Below, one piece after another: positions 18,523-29,800 of a stretch of 39,390 bases of DNA. The notes beneath the pieces were generated by a model. It saw only the letters and a list, made by a program, of their open reading frames with translations. It was not told the DNA's origin and made no database searches. This DNA is from Rubripirellula sp. (GTDB taxonomy: Bacteria > Planctomycetota > Planctomycetia > Pirellulales > Pirellulaceae). Each line of letters begins with the position of its first letter. Within the stretch, counting starts at the first letter, position 1. The position numbers and the translations under genes were made by a program. The stretch spans positions 1 through 39,390 of the forward strand of contig JAPKCI010000035.1 in NCBI GenBank assembly GCA_028823035.1, read 5' to 3'.

Positions 18523-18975
18523 ATGATGAACAACGCCATGCCTTCAACTGATAATTTGAACAGTAGTGATCAGCCGGAGCCAAAGACATCACCAGTTTCA
18601 GCCGCCTCGAGTGGAAAGAAAGTGCTGCTTGTCGATGACGACTATGAGATCATTGAAGCAGTGCGTTACGCTCTCGAAGGGGCGGGTCATACAGTTGTTA
18701 TCGCCCGCGACGGTAATCAGGGGCTTGCGCTTGCAGAACGAGAGAACCCCGATCTGATTGTGCTGGACATGATGATGCCCAAGCGAAGTGGTTTTCTTGT
18801 CTTGGAAAAATTGCGTCGCCTCAGAACAGAGCCGCTGCCGGTGATCATGATTACCGGGAACGAGGGGAGCCGGCACAAAGCTTATGCTGAGCTTCTGGGT
18901 GTCAGCGACTACATTCGCAAGCCCTTCCCAATGGAACGCTTGATTTCAGCTGTCGACAAATTGATCGGACAATGA
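18523..18975 (+). CDS. single-domain response regulator
   Basis: A 150-residue protein: a polar, Ser/Pro-rich N-terminal extension of about 32 residues followed by one receiver domain and no output domain. The acidic pocket is at VDDD (38-40), the phospho-acceptor Asp82 in VLDMMMPKRSG, the switch Thr111 in MITGN and the conserved Lys133 in YIRKPF. Such proteins relay phosphoryl groups or act by protein contact. No histidine kinase is nearby. Its stop overlaps the start of the DUF423 gene by four bases (ATGA), so the two are translated together. Confidence 0.92.
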   Translation: MMNNAMPSTDNLNSSDQPEPKTSPVSAASSGKKVLLVDDDYEIIEAVRYALEGAGHTVVIARDGNQGLALAERENPDLIVLDMMMPKRSGFLVLEKLRRLRTEPLPVIMITGNEGSRHKAYAELLGVSDYIRKPFPMERLISAVDKLIGQ

Positions 18976-19388
18976 GTTCAGAACGTCTTTCTCGACGAAT
19001 TCTGATGGCCGCGGCGATCACGGGCGCTTTGGGAGTCCTCGTGGGTGCCTTTGGTGCTCATGGCTTGGAATCAGTCTTTGAAAGCCGCGGCTATGAGAAG
19101 CAATTGATCGCAAAACGATTAGACCAATACGATGTTGGCGTACGTTATCACTTGCTGCAGTCAGTCATGTTACTGGCATTGGCTGCCGTTCCATTCGGCT
19201 CAGAGCGATGGCGGCGTTGGGCGTTGCGTTTCAGTTTGACAGGCCAAATCCTGTTTAGCGGCAGCCTCTACCTGCTAGTGCTTACCAATACACCAAAACT
19301 GGGAATGATCACGCCCTTGGGCGGGCTATGCCTGATTTTTTCGTGGCTGATGCTAATTCCGATGTGCTGGAAAACCGGGGGCGAATGA
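18972..19388 (+). CDS. DUF423 (YgdD-type) small membrane protein
   Basis: A 138-residue protein with about four hydrophobic helices. The family signature [17 protein letters not shown] lies in the first, followed by a central [17 protein letters not shown] and [11 protein letters not shown], and closing with a [19 protein letters not shown] helix pair. DUF423 proteins are widespread inner-membrane proteins without an agreed function. The ATG overlaps the response-regulator stop, so the pair is coupled, but a functional link is unproven. An inverted repeat (CCAGAA/TTCTGG, 19410-19426) follows its stop before pyrB. Confidence 0.88.
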   Translation: MSSERLSRRILMAAAITGALGVLVGAFGAHGLESVFESRGYEKQLIAKRLDQYDVGVRYHLLQSVMLLALAAVPFGSERWRRWALRFSLTGQILFSGSLYLLVLTNTPKLGMITPLGGLCLIFSWLMLIPMCWKTGGE

Positions 19389-19506
19389 GGGCCGGACGTT
19401 AGGATTCCGCCAGAAAAAGATTCTGGGGTCCTCGCCGTCACAGTCCGAATCGCTTAACGTGTTGCCAACGCAAACATCATTGCTCTCTCTCAAGCCGTTC
19501 CCGACG

Positions 19507-20502
19507 ATGTCCAACGCGGTTCAACCAGATCTGACGTTTCCAAAGAATTGGCACCGACGTCATTTACTTGATTTGGAAAGCCTCTCGGCGGAGGAAATCT
19601 CCACCATTCTTGATGTGGCCCAACAACTCAAGGAAATGACGCAGGGCTGCCGTAACAAAATTTCGTTACTCGCTGGAAAAACCTGTGCGAACCTGTTTTT
19701 CGAGAACAGCACAAGAACCCGGAACAGTTTCTCACTTGCAGCCAAGCGTCTGGGTGCTGACACCGTTGAGTTCAGCAGTGCGGGCAGCAGTGTCGCCAAG
19801 GGAGAAACCTTTATCGACACAGCGAAGACAATTGAAGCCATGGGCGTTGAATGGGTCGTGACCCGACACGGTACTCCTGGCACACCCCATCTGCTTTCTC
19901 GAGAACTTGATTGCTGTGTGCTCAACGCTGGTGATGGTCCCCACGGGCACCCCACTCAGGGTCTTCTCGACATATTAACGATCCGACAGCATCGAGGCGA
20001 CATCAAAGGGCTGACCGTCGCGTTGGTCGGTGACATTGCCCATAGTCGTACAGCACGGAGCAATATTTGGGGTCTCAGCAAACTTGGGGCACATGTCATC
20101 ATTTGTGGACCGCCCACCTTGGTCAGCCCGCGTTGGACCGAACTTGGCTTTGAAGTCGCTCATCACTTGGATGACATTTTGCCGCGTTGCGATGTGCTCA
20201 ATTTGCTGCGAATACAGTTTGAACGGCAACGCGCAAGGCTGTTTCCCAGCGTGCATGAGTACGCCGCACTTTACGCCATGAATGGCGCAAGGATGCGGAA
20301 GTCCAAGGATGACATTCTGATCATGGCGCCAGGTCCGATTAATCGTGGCGTCGAAATCACGCCAGAAGTCGCCGACGGCCCACACTCCGTCATACTGGAA
20401 CAAGTCAACAATGGCATAGCTGTCCGTATGGCAGCACTTTGGCTGCTTTCCGGAGCGAACGAACGCGCCAAGGCCAACGCAAAGAGTTCACCCGCTGATT
20501 GA
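19507..20502 (+). CDS. pyrB: aspartate carbamoyltransferase catalytic chain
   Basis: A 331-residue enzyme joining carbamoyl phosphate and aspartate in pyrimidine biosynthesis. The carbamoyl-phosphate loop [10 protein letters not shown] lies at about 66-75, the catalytic-loop Lys is at about 98 in [15 protein letters not shown] is near 148, and the aspartate-domain motifs are RIQFERQ and [10 protein letters not shown]. The ATG was preferred; a GTG 48 bases upstream would add 16 residues. It is followed after 39 bases by a metal-ligand-free dihydroorotase homologue, as in the pyrBC' pairs of Pseudomonas. No regulatory chain gene (pyrI) is present. A small hairpin lies in the leader, but no attenuator with a U-tract is apparent. 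Confidence 0.95.
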   Translation: MSNAVQPDLTFPKNWHRRHLLDLESLSAEEISTILDVAQQLKEMTQGCRNKISLLAGKTCANLFFENSTRTRNSFSLAAKRLGADTVEFSSAGSSVAKGETFIDTAKTIEAMGVEWVVTRHGTPGTPHLLSRELDCCVLNAGDGPHGHPTQGLLDILTIRQHRGDIKGLTVALVGDIAHSRTARSNIWGLSKLGAHVIICGPPTLVSPRWTELGFEVAHHLDDILPRCDVLNLLRIQFERQRARLFPSVHEYAALYAMNGARMRKSKDDILIMAPGPINRGVEITPEVADGPHSVILEQVNNGIAVRMAALWLLSGANERAKANAKSSPAD

Positions 20503-20541
20503 TCGTCCTCACGACAGCGATGAGTTAGACAACAAAAGTCC

Positions 20542-21864
20542 ATGAACGAAACAGCCAACAGAGATTTACTGATTGAGAATGGTCGACTGGTCGATCCCAG
20601 TCAGAATTTGGATCGTTCGGCGCGTCTACTGGTGATTGATGGTTGCGTCGCAGCAATTGATCCCGCTGATGCTGACATTCCCACGGATTGCGACCGGCTC
20701 GATGCCAGCGGAAAAATTGTGGCACCCGGACTCGTCGATCTTGGAGCTGAATTACGTGAACCGGGGAACGAAGAAGACGAGACCATTGAATCGGGCAGTC
20801 ACGCAGCTCTGGCTGGTGGCTACACATCAGTGCTCTGTTGCAGCAGCACAAGACCCTGCATCGATTCCCCCGGTGGCGTCGAATTCGTCCGTCAGAAAGC
20901 CACTAAAGCACGCGGAGCCCGTATCCATGTGATTGGATGCCTGAGCAAAGGTCGCGAGGGTGATCAAATGGCGGAATTAGGTTTGCTTGCGGACGCTGGA
21001 GCCGTGGCTTTCAGCGATGCACCAAAATCCATGCCCAATGATGCACTGCTCAAGCGAGCTCTTGAGTATTGCCGCATGTTCGATCTGCCAATCATCGATC
21101 GGCCAGAAGTACCTGAGTTGGCTGAAAACGGCATGATGCATGATGGCCGGATATCTCTAGTGCTGGGCTTGAAAGGGCTTCCAACCGAAGCGGAAGACCT
21201 TGCCGTCGCCCGAGACGTTCGACTGGCCGAGGCCACCTCGGGTCGCTTGCACGTGGGCCCAGTCAGCACCATGGGTGCAGTGGACATGATCCGCAGAGTC
21301 AAATCACGAGGAATTGATGTCACCGCATCAGTCTGTCCTCACAATCTCTGCCTCTCCGATGTCGAACTGAGATCCTTTGATTCGAAGTACAAGGTTCATC
21401 CCCCGCTGCGCAGTGGAAAACATGTGGAAACATTGCAGAAAGCCGTTGCAGATGGAACGATTGACGCCATTCAAAGCGGACACATGCCGCGGAGTCGAGA
21501 AAAGAAGATGGACGATCTTGATCTTTCGCCCTTTGGTGGAGCAGCCTTGGAAACAACCCTCGCCACCACCATCACTTACATGATTAACGAGCAGTTACTT
21601 GATTGGAGCGCAGCGGTTGATCGACTTTCCACGGCACCCGCAAAGATCGCCGGAATTGCCGGAGGCTCTTTGCGACCAGGCTCAGCAGCAGACATCGTCA
21701 TCATTGATCCGAACCAGAACTGGACAGTCAACGGAACGCAATTTCGATCCCACTGTATCAGCAGTCCCCTCGATGGCCACTCATTGCGAGGTCGGGCAAC
21801 CCACACGATTGTTGGTGGTGAGATACGTTATCGACTCCGACCAGAATTGCAGCACATCGCATGA
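20542..21864 (+). CDS. pyrC': dihydroorotase-like protein without metal ligands (PyrC' type)
   Basis: A 440-residue protein of the dihydroorotase/amidohydrolase family with the complete barrel plan (KIVAPGLVDLGAELREPG, KVHPPLRSGK, SPFGGAALET and a C-terminal composite-sheet region). All expected metal ligands are changed. The HxH of the first strand is Gly68/Glu70; the His of the H-x-E-D motif is Arg187; the His before V-S-T is Pro240; the Asp of the D-H-A-P motif is Gly313. It should not catalyse ring closure. In Pseudomonas such a PyrC' is needed structurally to assemble active aspartate carbamoyltransferase. The gene directly follows pyrB, so the same role is likely. A functional dihydroorotase must be encoded elsewhere. 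Confidence 0.88.
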   Translation: MNETANRDLLIENGRLVDPSQNLDRSARLLVIDGCVAAIDPADADIPTDCDRLDASGKIVAPGLVDLGAELREPGNEEDETIESGSHAALAGGYTSVLCCSSTRPCIDSPGGVEFVRQKATKARGARIHVIGCLSKGREGDQMAELGLLADAGAVAFSDAPKSMPNDALLKRALEYCRMFDLPIIDRPEVPELAENGMMHDGRISLVLGLKGLPTEAEDLAVARDVRLAEATSGRLHVGPVSTMGAVDMIRRVKSRGIDVTASVCPHNLCLSDVELRSFDSKYKVHPPLRSGKHVETLQKAVADGTIDAIQSGHMPRSREKKMDDLDLSPFGGAALETTLATTITYMINEQLLDWSAAVDRLSTAPAKIAGIAGGSLRPGSAADIVIIDPNQNWTVNGTQFRSHCISSPLDGHSLRGRATHTIVGGEIRYRLRPELQHIA

Positions 21865-21945
21865 CTCACTGGTTGGAAACACCATTGTGCAGTCAAGGTT
21901 ACCCCGCCGTTGCGTACTGATGACACACTGTCTGCAAGACGCAAG

Positions 21946-23802
21946 CTACTTGTTCCCGTCACCCTGCCGCAACTGAGCAGTCTGATCAATCCCGGAGATG
22001 GGGAATTTTTCACGCTCGCCACCGGGCCAGACCACAGTCACAAAATCAACTGAATCCTGATCGCCGAGACCAAAGGTGACCGTTTTCTCAGATTGGCTAA
22101 GGTAACTGCGCGTCGGCATCACACTCCGCGTCTGGACACGATCACCGACGTGAAGTTCGACAATCGCTCCGATACTATCCTGATTACTCTGGGTGCCTTC
22201 CAACTCAACTCGCAACCAGTGATTGCTGGTGTCCTGATCGTTTCGGAACAGGACCGGTGCCCCATCACTGACAGAAATCACAACATCCTGATCTCCGTCT
22301 TCATCAAAATCCCCAAAAGCTGCGCCCCGCCCCACAATCGGCTGGTAAAACGCGTCTCCCACAGTTGCCTTGGGAACCAGAACCAACTCGCTTTTTGCGT
22401 CGCGTCCAGCATTCCAAAACAACTGGGGCGGTTGGGCGTAGCGCTGCGTTTTCTGGGTCTTTGAGATTTCCTCTTCCAGGTGACCATTCGCGCCAAGTAC
22501 GTCGAGGCGTCCATCCAGATCAGCGTCAAAAAAGAACAACCCGAATGTCAGACCCTGCCGTGTCGGAGGACCGAAACCGGTATACATCGCTGCATCAATG
22601 AATTGTTTTTTTCCGGCGCGAGCCATGTACAAAGCACTGGCCTCATTTGCAAAGTTACCGATTCCAATCGCCAGCGTTCCGTCGTCCCGGAACTCGGCGG
22701 TATCGATCCCCATCGCTCCACGCGCATTTCCGGTGCTGCGATCAAAAGCGATCCCGCACATACGACCCACTTCGGAAAACGTACCATCGCAATTATTCTC
22801 GAACAAAAAATTCCTGACCGTGTCATTCGACACGACAATATCGATCCAACCATCACCGTTGAAATCAACTGGTGCAAGCCCCATCGCTTTGCCAAGCGGA
22901 ACATCAGTTGCATCATTCCTGATCTGTATTCCAGCGGTCTCCGAAACATCAGTAAACTTGCCACCACCGTCGTTGTGGTACAGATAGGAAAACGAACCGG
23001 CGAAGGCCTTGGGGGGACCGTAAGCACGCGACTCACCATCCAGCGTGAAATTCTGACTTAGATCCGCATCTTTACTCCAAGCAACGTAGTTGCAAACGAA
23101 CAGGTCGAGTAAACCGTCATTGTCGTAATCAAAGAATCCACAACTGGTACCCCAAGCATCCTCGGCCCCGCCCACTCCTGACTCATCAGTCACATCCTGA
23201 AACTTCCCGTCGTCGTTCCGCAGGAGACGGTTCTTTCCAACGGCTGACAGAAAGATATCTGGATCACCATCGTTGTCGTAATCACCGACCGCTGTTCCCA
23301 TTGCATACATTGTAAAATCGATTCCTGCCTGCTCGGAAACATCTTCGAAGTGAAATGCACCATCACCAGCATACAATTTGCTGGGGGAATCTTTTGGACC
23401 TCGGGTATCCCAGGGCCAGCGACTGGAGTTGACTAGCACCAGATCGAGATGGCCATCGCCGTTGTAATCCAATACCGCGGTGCCACTGCCCATCGTCTCG
23501 GGCAGCAACTTTTTTCCCTCACGCCCCGATTCGTGCGCAAATTCGACTCCACTTGAATCCCTCATGTCGGTCATGATCAATGAGGGTATCTCTTGCTCGT
23601 TGGCTTGGCGCTCGTCTGGCAGAGTAACCTCCACTTCGGTCGAGATTTGCTTAGCCTGATTCATATTCAGGTAGATCAGAAATACGATGACAGGCAGACC
23701 GAGCAACATGATCACAACCAGAGAAGCACGCAGTGCAATCGCAATCACCGCGTCATTCTGTACGTCTTCCTCTTCAATCGGGTCGTCTTCGTGATTGTTC
23801 AT
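21946..23802 (-). CDS. membrane-anchored CRTAC1-like FG-GAP/ASPIC-UnbV protein
   Basis: A 618-residue protein: an acidic cytoplasmic N-terminus (DDPIEEEDVQND), one transmembrane helix at about 26-46, then an extracytoplasmic beta-propeller. At least six calcium-type FG-GAP/VCBS loops are visible (for example DYNGDGHLDL, DYDNDGDPDI, DYDNDGLLDL, DFNGDGWIDI, DADLDGRLDV and DFDEDGDQDV). The C-terminus carries an ASPIC/UnbV domain (NHWLRVELEGTQSNQDSIGA to TVVWPGGEREKF). Such proteins are abundant in planctomycetes; their ligands are mostly unknown. The ATG at 23802 lies 12 bases past the stop of the cytochrome gene, so this is the last gene of that three-gene set. Confidence 0.85.
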   Translation of the reverse strand: MNNHEDDPIEEEDVQNDAVIAIALRASLVVIMLLGLPVIVFLIYLNMNQAKQISTEVEVTLPDERQANEQEIPSLIMTDMRDSSGVEFAHESGREGKKLLPETMGSGTAVLDYNGDGHLDLVLVNSSRWPWDTRGPKDSPSKLYAGDGAFHFEDVSEQAGIDFTMYAMGTAVGDYDNDGDPDIFLSAVGKNRLLRNDDGKFQDVTDESGVGGAEDAWGTSCGFFDYDNDGLLDLFVCNYVAWSKDADLSQNFTLDGESRAYGPPKAFAGSFSYLYHNDGGGKFTDVSETAGIQIRNDATDVPLGKAMGLAPVDFNGDGWIDIVVSNDTVRNFLFENNCDGTFSEVGRMCGIAFDRSTGNARGAMGIDTAEFRDDGTLAIGIGNFANEASALYMARAGKKQFIDAAMYTGFGPPTRQGLTFGLFFFDADLDGRLDVLGANGHLEEEISKTQKTQRYAQPPQLFWNAGRDAKSELVLVPKATVGDAFYQPIVGRGAAFGDFDEDGDQDVVISVSDGAPVLFRNDQDTSNHWLRVELEGTQSNQDSIGAIVELHVGDRVQTRSVMPTRSYLSQSEKTVTFGLGDQDSVDFVTVVWPGGEREKFPISGIDQTAQLRQGDGNK

Positions 23803-23813
23803 GAGTTTCCGTA

Positions 23814-26687
23814 TCAATCGGCGGTAGGCACATCCGTTGGCGAGTTCGCCTCTGAAACAGTGCGTTGCAGATCGTAAATCACTAAAGCCTCTGCGGCATG
23901 GTTTGCTGCAGGATATCTGCGTCGCGCAGCAGGCATTGCAAGTTCCGACGCATTGTCATCCGGTTTGTATCGAGTGTGAAGTGTACGGTGATGCTGTTCC
24001 TTCTCAGTGTTACCGATCAGTCCGTAAATCTCGGCCAGATTTGCATGAGCTGTCACATTCTCGGAATCGACATTCAATACCTGATTGAACTGATTGATTG
24101 CATCCTGAACGATTTCCTCAAAACCCTTCTCGTTACCCATCACTTCTGCGCGCTGTGCCAAATCGACCAACGTCAGGCCCAAGGCATTCCGAACGGCATA
24201 ATCGAGTGAAAAATCGAAACCTCGCTCAGGCACCTTGGTCTGCAGCACAGCACGAAGGGAATCGGCAGCTGCTTCGAGGTTGCCCTGTTGACGGTTCACA
24301 ATCCCACTTAACCAACTGTGTGTCCACGAGGGAGGTGGCGGATCCATGTCCGCAGCCCTGCGAAGTGAATCGGTTGCGCCATTCAGATCGCCCTCGGCGA
24401 ACTGGACCCTTGCCATGTTCAGTGGTCCATCATATCTGCCCAATGCCTCCACTTCTTCAAAGGCTTCCCCCGCCTGTTTCAACTCGGCTTTTCCTTTCAA
24501 CAGCAAGCCGATCCCGTAGTCATTCCAGCGTTGCCACAGCGGAATCCCATCAGCGACAGACTCAGCAGATGCATCCACTGTCGCCGCATCGGCCGTCTCC
24601 ACAACATTCAGAGTCACTTGATCACTGGCGATTTCAATGATTGGCAGATCGTTGGGGTCCCCTTCGAGTCCCAAGTCAAGCGGATCAACGGCCGGGTCAC
24701 GGTCGCGACGAATGTAATCAAGATACTCCGTGTCAAACTTTCGATAAAGCAGTTTGGCGGTCACGACAATGGGTTCGTCGGAGTCCTCGGGCACTGCCAA
24801 TTTGTAGTGGACTGTCTGTCCTGCCCCCGGAGGAATCTGATGACTGTACAACGGCGTGAAAATATTCTGGGCGTTCCTGCGATTGATTCGATTCCCCTCA
24901 CGATCCAGCATGAAGGTATTCACGAAATGAGACCACGCATCAACGACCTCGCGTTCATCACGATGCCCGCTGTGACCAATCAGTTGATCGCCCTGTTTGG
25001 CGGTCATCTCGATCCAGATCTGATTTGAATCGGTCGTCCCCTGGCTGAAGTGGTGTCCCAGTTTCATTGTTCGCAGCACAGTCTCGATCAGATAGGTTTG
25101 ACCTTTTTCGACGTTAGCCGAATCCGCCAGCGGCGCGTTCAAAACACCATCAATCGAACCTTCCTGTCGCAATCCGAATAGATCCACACGAAGTGTTCCC
25201 GTCAGATAGGAACGATGCAATTCGATCTGTTCCTTGTCTCCCATCCAGTGACCCAACGCCGAATTAGCGCTGGGGAAGGCATGGGTGTGAACACCCAGGC
25301 CACCCAACTGTTCCATGTACTTTGCACCGAACTCATTACTGGCGACGGCCGGCATGTGACACTCGTTGCAATTTGCCTCGGCTTTCGGCGGATAATAAAA
25401 ACTTCTTGCACCATGCCCTGAAACGCCGCTCAACAAGTAGCTGTCGTAATGGTTTTGCCCACGCAAAAATTCCTTATAGGCAGTGACCTCACCCGGTAGC
25501 GAGACCTTGTGGCACGTGCCGCAGAATTCAGGAGTCTTGTGCAGTGGTTTCAGCATTTCATGCTTGTGGAACGCAGGCTTCGCCTTCACCATCAGCAAGT
25601 TGAGTTCCGACAGAATTGGATTGTCGCTGTAAGCGAACGGATAGTGTTTGGGTTCGTCAATCGTATAATCAGCGTTACCAACATGACTATCGACCGACTG
25701 AATTGCATGACACACGGCACAAGTGATACCAGCGTGTGCCGTGGGATCGTTCACATCGTCGTAGTTGGGATCGTCAAACCTTCCCGAGAAGAAGGGGACT
25801 GGATCGTGACAACCGGCGCACCATCGCGAAGCTTGAACCGAACCCGCTCGTTCGGTCGCCACCTTACGTGTCTCACGAACCGAAGCACGGTAAGCGGGGT
25901 TATTAAAACTGCTGAGTTTGTGGGCGCTGTGAAGCGCCGAATCGTAAATATCCTCATGGCATTTCAGACAATACTCATCGTTCATAAGAGTTTTGGCTGA
26001 TACGAATTTTCCTGTTGCGGTACGTGCCAAAGAAGGTTCGAAGTATTTGTCACCATCCAGTGGCGATTCATCCCCACTGATCCTTGGATCCGATGCCTGA
26101 AAACCAACCATCAGGACGACGAAACAACCAATCGCCAACGCTACACGACGACCGACATGCCACTTGATTCGAGGCCCGACAAGTCGGTGCAACCAATAGA
26201 GCCAGACTGCAGCTAAAGGAGTCAGAAAGTGCATCCAATAAACAAGATCCCTGGTCGTTGGATTGACAATCGAGAAGGAACCGACACGCATCAGCAGTAA
26301 CCCACTGACCAAGATGGTCAGCGCGACCGCGAGCAGCGCGTAGCCGATTTTGACAGCCCGACGATTGCGACGGTTTCTGGAACGCCACATGTGCAGGAAG
26401 CCGAAGACAACGACAGGAAGGATCAGTAGCAATCCCAACCCAAGATGCATCAGAAACATCAATTGGTAGAAATGCGTCTCATAGACCTCACCCGTGAATT
26501 CCTGAAGCCAGGTGATCGACGTCAGATACATCCCGTTGGCAGCAAGAACGCCAAAAAGCGTCAACACAACGTAAAGCACCACCCGTAATCTAGGTGTCAC
26601 TGGACGAATTGGCGTTTTTTTATTCGACACGTTAGGAGGGGGCTGTTGAGACGAATCCCCACCCGAAGTGGCAGCGTTGTGTGCCAT
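23814..26687 (-). CDS. membrane cytochrome b/multihaem cytochrome c-TPR fusion
   Basis: A 957-residue protein in three parts. Residues about 35-200 hold five hydrophobic helices with histidines placed like haem-b ligands (His72, His81, His99, His153, His167). Residues about 236-450 carry five CXXCH haem-c motifs (Cys240, 290, 323, 389, 440), including CLKCH and CGTCH; the spacing and HSAHK/CAVCH context recall cytochrome c554-like or multihaem domains. A beta-rich part follows, then TPR-type helices at about 740-920. This suggests electron transfer from the quinone pool to an external haem wire. It lies between two FG-GAP/ASPIC genes on the same strand. No partner oxidoreductase is visible, so donor and acceptor are unknown. 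Confidence 0.88.
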   Translation of the reverse strand: MAHNAATSGGDSSQQPPPNVSNKKTPIRPVTPRLRVVLYVVLTLFGVLAANGMYLTSITWLQEFTGEVYETHFYQLMFLMHLGLGLLLILPVVVFGFLHMWRSRNRRNRRAVKIGYALLAVALTILVSGLLLMRVGSFSIVNPTTRDLVYWMHFLTPLAAVWLYWLHRLVGPRIKWHVGRRVALAIGCFVVLMVGFQASDPRISGDESPLDGDKYFEPSLARTATGKFVSAKTLMNDEYCLKCHEDIYDSALHSAHKLSSFNNPAYRASVRETRKVATERAGSVQASRWCAGCHDPVPFFSGRFDDPNYDDVNDPTAHAGITCAVCHAIQSVDSHVGNADYTIDEPKHYPFAYSDNPILSELNLLMVKAKPAFHKHEMLKPLHKTPEFCGTCHKVSLPGEVTAYKEFLRGQNHYDSYLLSGVSGHGARSFYYPPKAEANCNECHMPAVASNEFGAKYMEQLGGLGVHTHAFPSANSALGHWMGDKEQIELHRSYLTGTLRVDLFGLRQEGSIDGVLNAPLADSANVEKGQTYLIETVLRTMKLGHHFSQGTTDSNQIWIEMTAKQGDQLIGHSGHRDEREVVDAWSHFVNTFMLDREGNRINRRNAQNIFTPLYSHQIPPGAGQTVHYKLAVPEDSDEPIVVTAKLLYRKFDTEYLDYIRRDRDPAVDPLDLGLEGDPNDLPIIEIASDQVTLNVVETADAATVDASAESVADGIPLWQRWNDYGIGLLLKGKAELKQAGEAFEEVEALGRYDGPLNMARVQFAEGDLNGATDSLRRAADMDPPPPSWTHSWLSGIVNRQQGNLEAAADSLRAVLQTKVPERGFDFSLDYAVRNALGLTLVDLAQRAEVMGNEKGFEEIVQDAINQFNQVLNVDSENVTAHANLAEIYGLIGNTEKEQHHRTLHTRYKPDDNASELAMPAARRRYPAANHAAEALVIYDLQRTVSEANSPTDVPTAD

Positions 26688-26829
26688 ACGAACTATTCGA
26701 GACTGAGAAAAGAAAACTCCTGTTATGACGCAGCGAAGGGGGCAATTGTTTACCCAAACCAGGGTGAATAATCAAACAGACATCAAAATCCAGCCATTCG
26801 CCAATCGTCCCCCAGTTGTTTACCGTCGA

Positions 26830-29800
26830 TTAGCGGTTCTCAAAACGCGTCACACTCGCAGTTTCTTGCCGAAACCAGAAAGAACGAAAAGACTGTCTAC
26901 GTTGCAAGTGAGACTCATTGATCCGCCTCAGCTGTTCACTCTTGGCTTGAGAGCCAGCAGGGGGTGGATAGTGGGTCATTTCTCGGTAAGGCAGCGGCAA
27001 AGTGGACTGTCCCGTAAGTGTATTCAAATCCGCATCCTTGTCCCATCCAACGCTATGGAAAATAAAATCTCGCTGCCAGCCTTCCGGCAATGCCGTTTGA
27101 GGCAAGGAAAACTGGAGTCTGATTTCGTCCCCCGAACTCATCACCACCATTTTGTCGTCCCACTCACGAACCAAATTGGTGCAATCGCCGAAACGCGAAA
27201 GCACCCCGGTCAGTGGTGGCCAACGAGCAGCAAGATTTGCCTGCTGATAATCGTAAGTCTCCGGTTGGGATGAATCGCCTCGCAACCGAGCCGAGAAACC
27301 ATGAAAAGCGACTTCCGCGTTCAATAAATCGACGTTTTGAACCCGAAACTCAGCTGGCTCGTCCTGAATCGCTACCTCGGCACAGTCCCAATAAATCTGA
27401 GCCGAGGTGCGAATTCGGAATCTTGGATCCTCATGATTCACGATGTCACTGACGTCAACAACGATAGTCTTGGTTTTGCCTCCCGGGAAACCCATGTACT
27501 CAATGGCCTTTCGCCAACCCGAATCAGCTCCAGAATCAGGGACCCAAACCGATGGAAACTCCAGCGGGCCGAGTGACGGATTCTGATCGATTTGGATATT
27601 CAAAGAGGTATCGGTCGGCAAGATCCATCCTGTCAGTACCAGATAGATGTGCTGACCCTGTGGTGCGTTTCCGAGATCAGTCAGGGCTGCCCCAAAATCC
27701 AAGTCAACCCAGTGGGGCTCGCACAGTCCTTGCCTGAGACGACGGTCAAAACCTTGCACAAAGTCACGGTCGACGGCAGCCAGTTTTCTTGTCACGTCAC
27801 GCCCAAAGGTATCGCTGCCTGCCACTACAGTTTGCCGATTCTCCGGGGAAAAAGCAAAGATGGTTGGGGTCGCGATCTGCCCGGGACCAACTTTCTCATT
27901 CGTCCAAATATCAACATCCGCAGGATGATCGACCACTTGCAAGGCGACCTTGTCAAAGTATGCAATTTCCCACAGCTCTTCGGTGATTCTAAAATCGTAA
28001 TGATCGCCTCGTGGGCGAATTTGATCTCCATCGATCTTGAGGTATTCCCAAGGGCGATCTTTGGCAACGATGCCACGAGCAACCTGCAACCCAAGCGGAG
28101 CCGCCCAAAGACAGTCCGTTTGAAAGACGTACTTTTCTCCATCCCATGCATAAAGGTAAGGGCAGGATCCTTTCAGAGTCTGCTCCTCCTCAACCAGCGA
28201 ATCCACTTTCGGATCACGGACCGTTTGAGTCAGCCCGTTGGGAAAGATCGCGCGTACCGTGCTTGCACTATCAAAACCATCCAGCCCAAAGTGTGTTGAG
28301 GGAGACCGCACAATTCTGGCGCGGTAATGCGGGCCAAACCGCATCTCCAGAACGCTGCCCACTGCGTAGTGATTCACTCGTCCACTGGCATTGTCATCAA
28401 TCCCCTTGAACCGCACATCAACGTAATGCCCCATCGGCGTCGTACGATTTAGCAGCAGGCCGATACCCTGTGCTGTTAGACCTGCGAGATCGAGCGTGCC
28501 GTCACCGTCAAATTCAGCTGCGATCAACTGGCTGGCCGATGCTGCTGATTTGATCGTTTGCCAATCACGGAACCCCCAAGGCCCAATTCGTGAGATCGCA
28601 GTGTCCTCAGCTGTGATGGCAACAACTTCCATCCATGAATCATTGTCCAGATCAGCGACAAGAGCAGCCTCTGCAGGATGCTCATTCCGTTCGACACGAT
28701 CAACAGTCCACGCATTGGCTGCCGCCGTTTGCGAAAACACAATTGACACGCCACCCGTGCCGGCCACCACGAGATCCCAGGACACATTTCCATCAATGTC
28801 CTCAACGGTAATGAAGGAAGCGTTTTCAATGGGCGGTATTTCGTCAAAAAAACGGCCGCGAAACTGAAGATGCAGCAGGTTTTCCAGCATGCCAACTTTG
28901 CCACTGGCTTTGTGTGCAGTAACCACATCGAGATCCAAGTCACGATCAAGGTCAATCAGAGACATGGCGGAAACCGGGTCGTCACCGGAGAACGCATTCT
29001 CGACCTGCCCGATTTCAAAAAAGCTTTGGTTACCCCGGTTTGCGAAGAGACGTATGCCATCGGACTTCGTAGCCAACACCAAATCCAAATCACCGTCAGC
29101 TTCAAGGTCGCCGGTTACGACGACGGTCACATCCCGAACGTCTTGTAAACCATGATCGCCGTCAGCGAGCAACATGCGGGACTCAGCGTCGACAGACGAG
29201 CGACCATCGAGCTGCACCAGCCGAACGCCGTCCAAACCGTACACCAGCAGACTTTGAAAAGTGTTGTGACGCGAAGCGACTGAATAATCAGGCTCACCTT
29301 CCACCGCTGGCTTGCGATCAGCTCGGAGACGCCTTGGATCACTGCTGTCGACGAGAAACAGATCGGCGACAACCATCCCTGTCGGCCGGATGTTCAACTG
29401 CAACTGCCCCGCCGAGGTGAACCTGCCATCTCCCTCATTTTCCCACAACTCCAGCAGGCCATCCTCACTGGCACTGACAAGATCGCGATCAAGATCAAGG
29501 TCAAAGTCGAGAGACAGGACTGTTTGTTTGTCTTCAACTGAATTGACTGGCCGTGTATCAAACTGAAAATCACCTGTACCAGCATCGAGGGGCAATTCGG
29601 CCACTGCCTTAGCAGACAATCGACGTAAAGAATCAAAACTCAACAGGTCAAGCGGATGCGGAGATGCCCTTCGGCGATCCGTCTTCACAATCTCGGTACT
29701 GTTGAGGACGTTGAACCACAGCAACATTCGATTCGCAGCCTCTGACCAATTATCCGCCTGGATGGCTGCCACAATCTCGGCAACCAATTCGTCCGGCGTC

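Noticed and set aside
20542-21864. Annotation as active dihydroorotase (pyrC)
   Set aside because: The metal ligands of the family are replaced, as listed in the feature, so catalytic activity is unlikely.
27592-28299. 235-codon plus-strand frame opposite the giant FG-GAP protein
   Set aside because: Mirror of a coding region with strong domain evidence; its own composition looks random.
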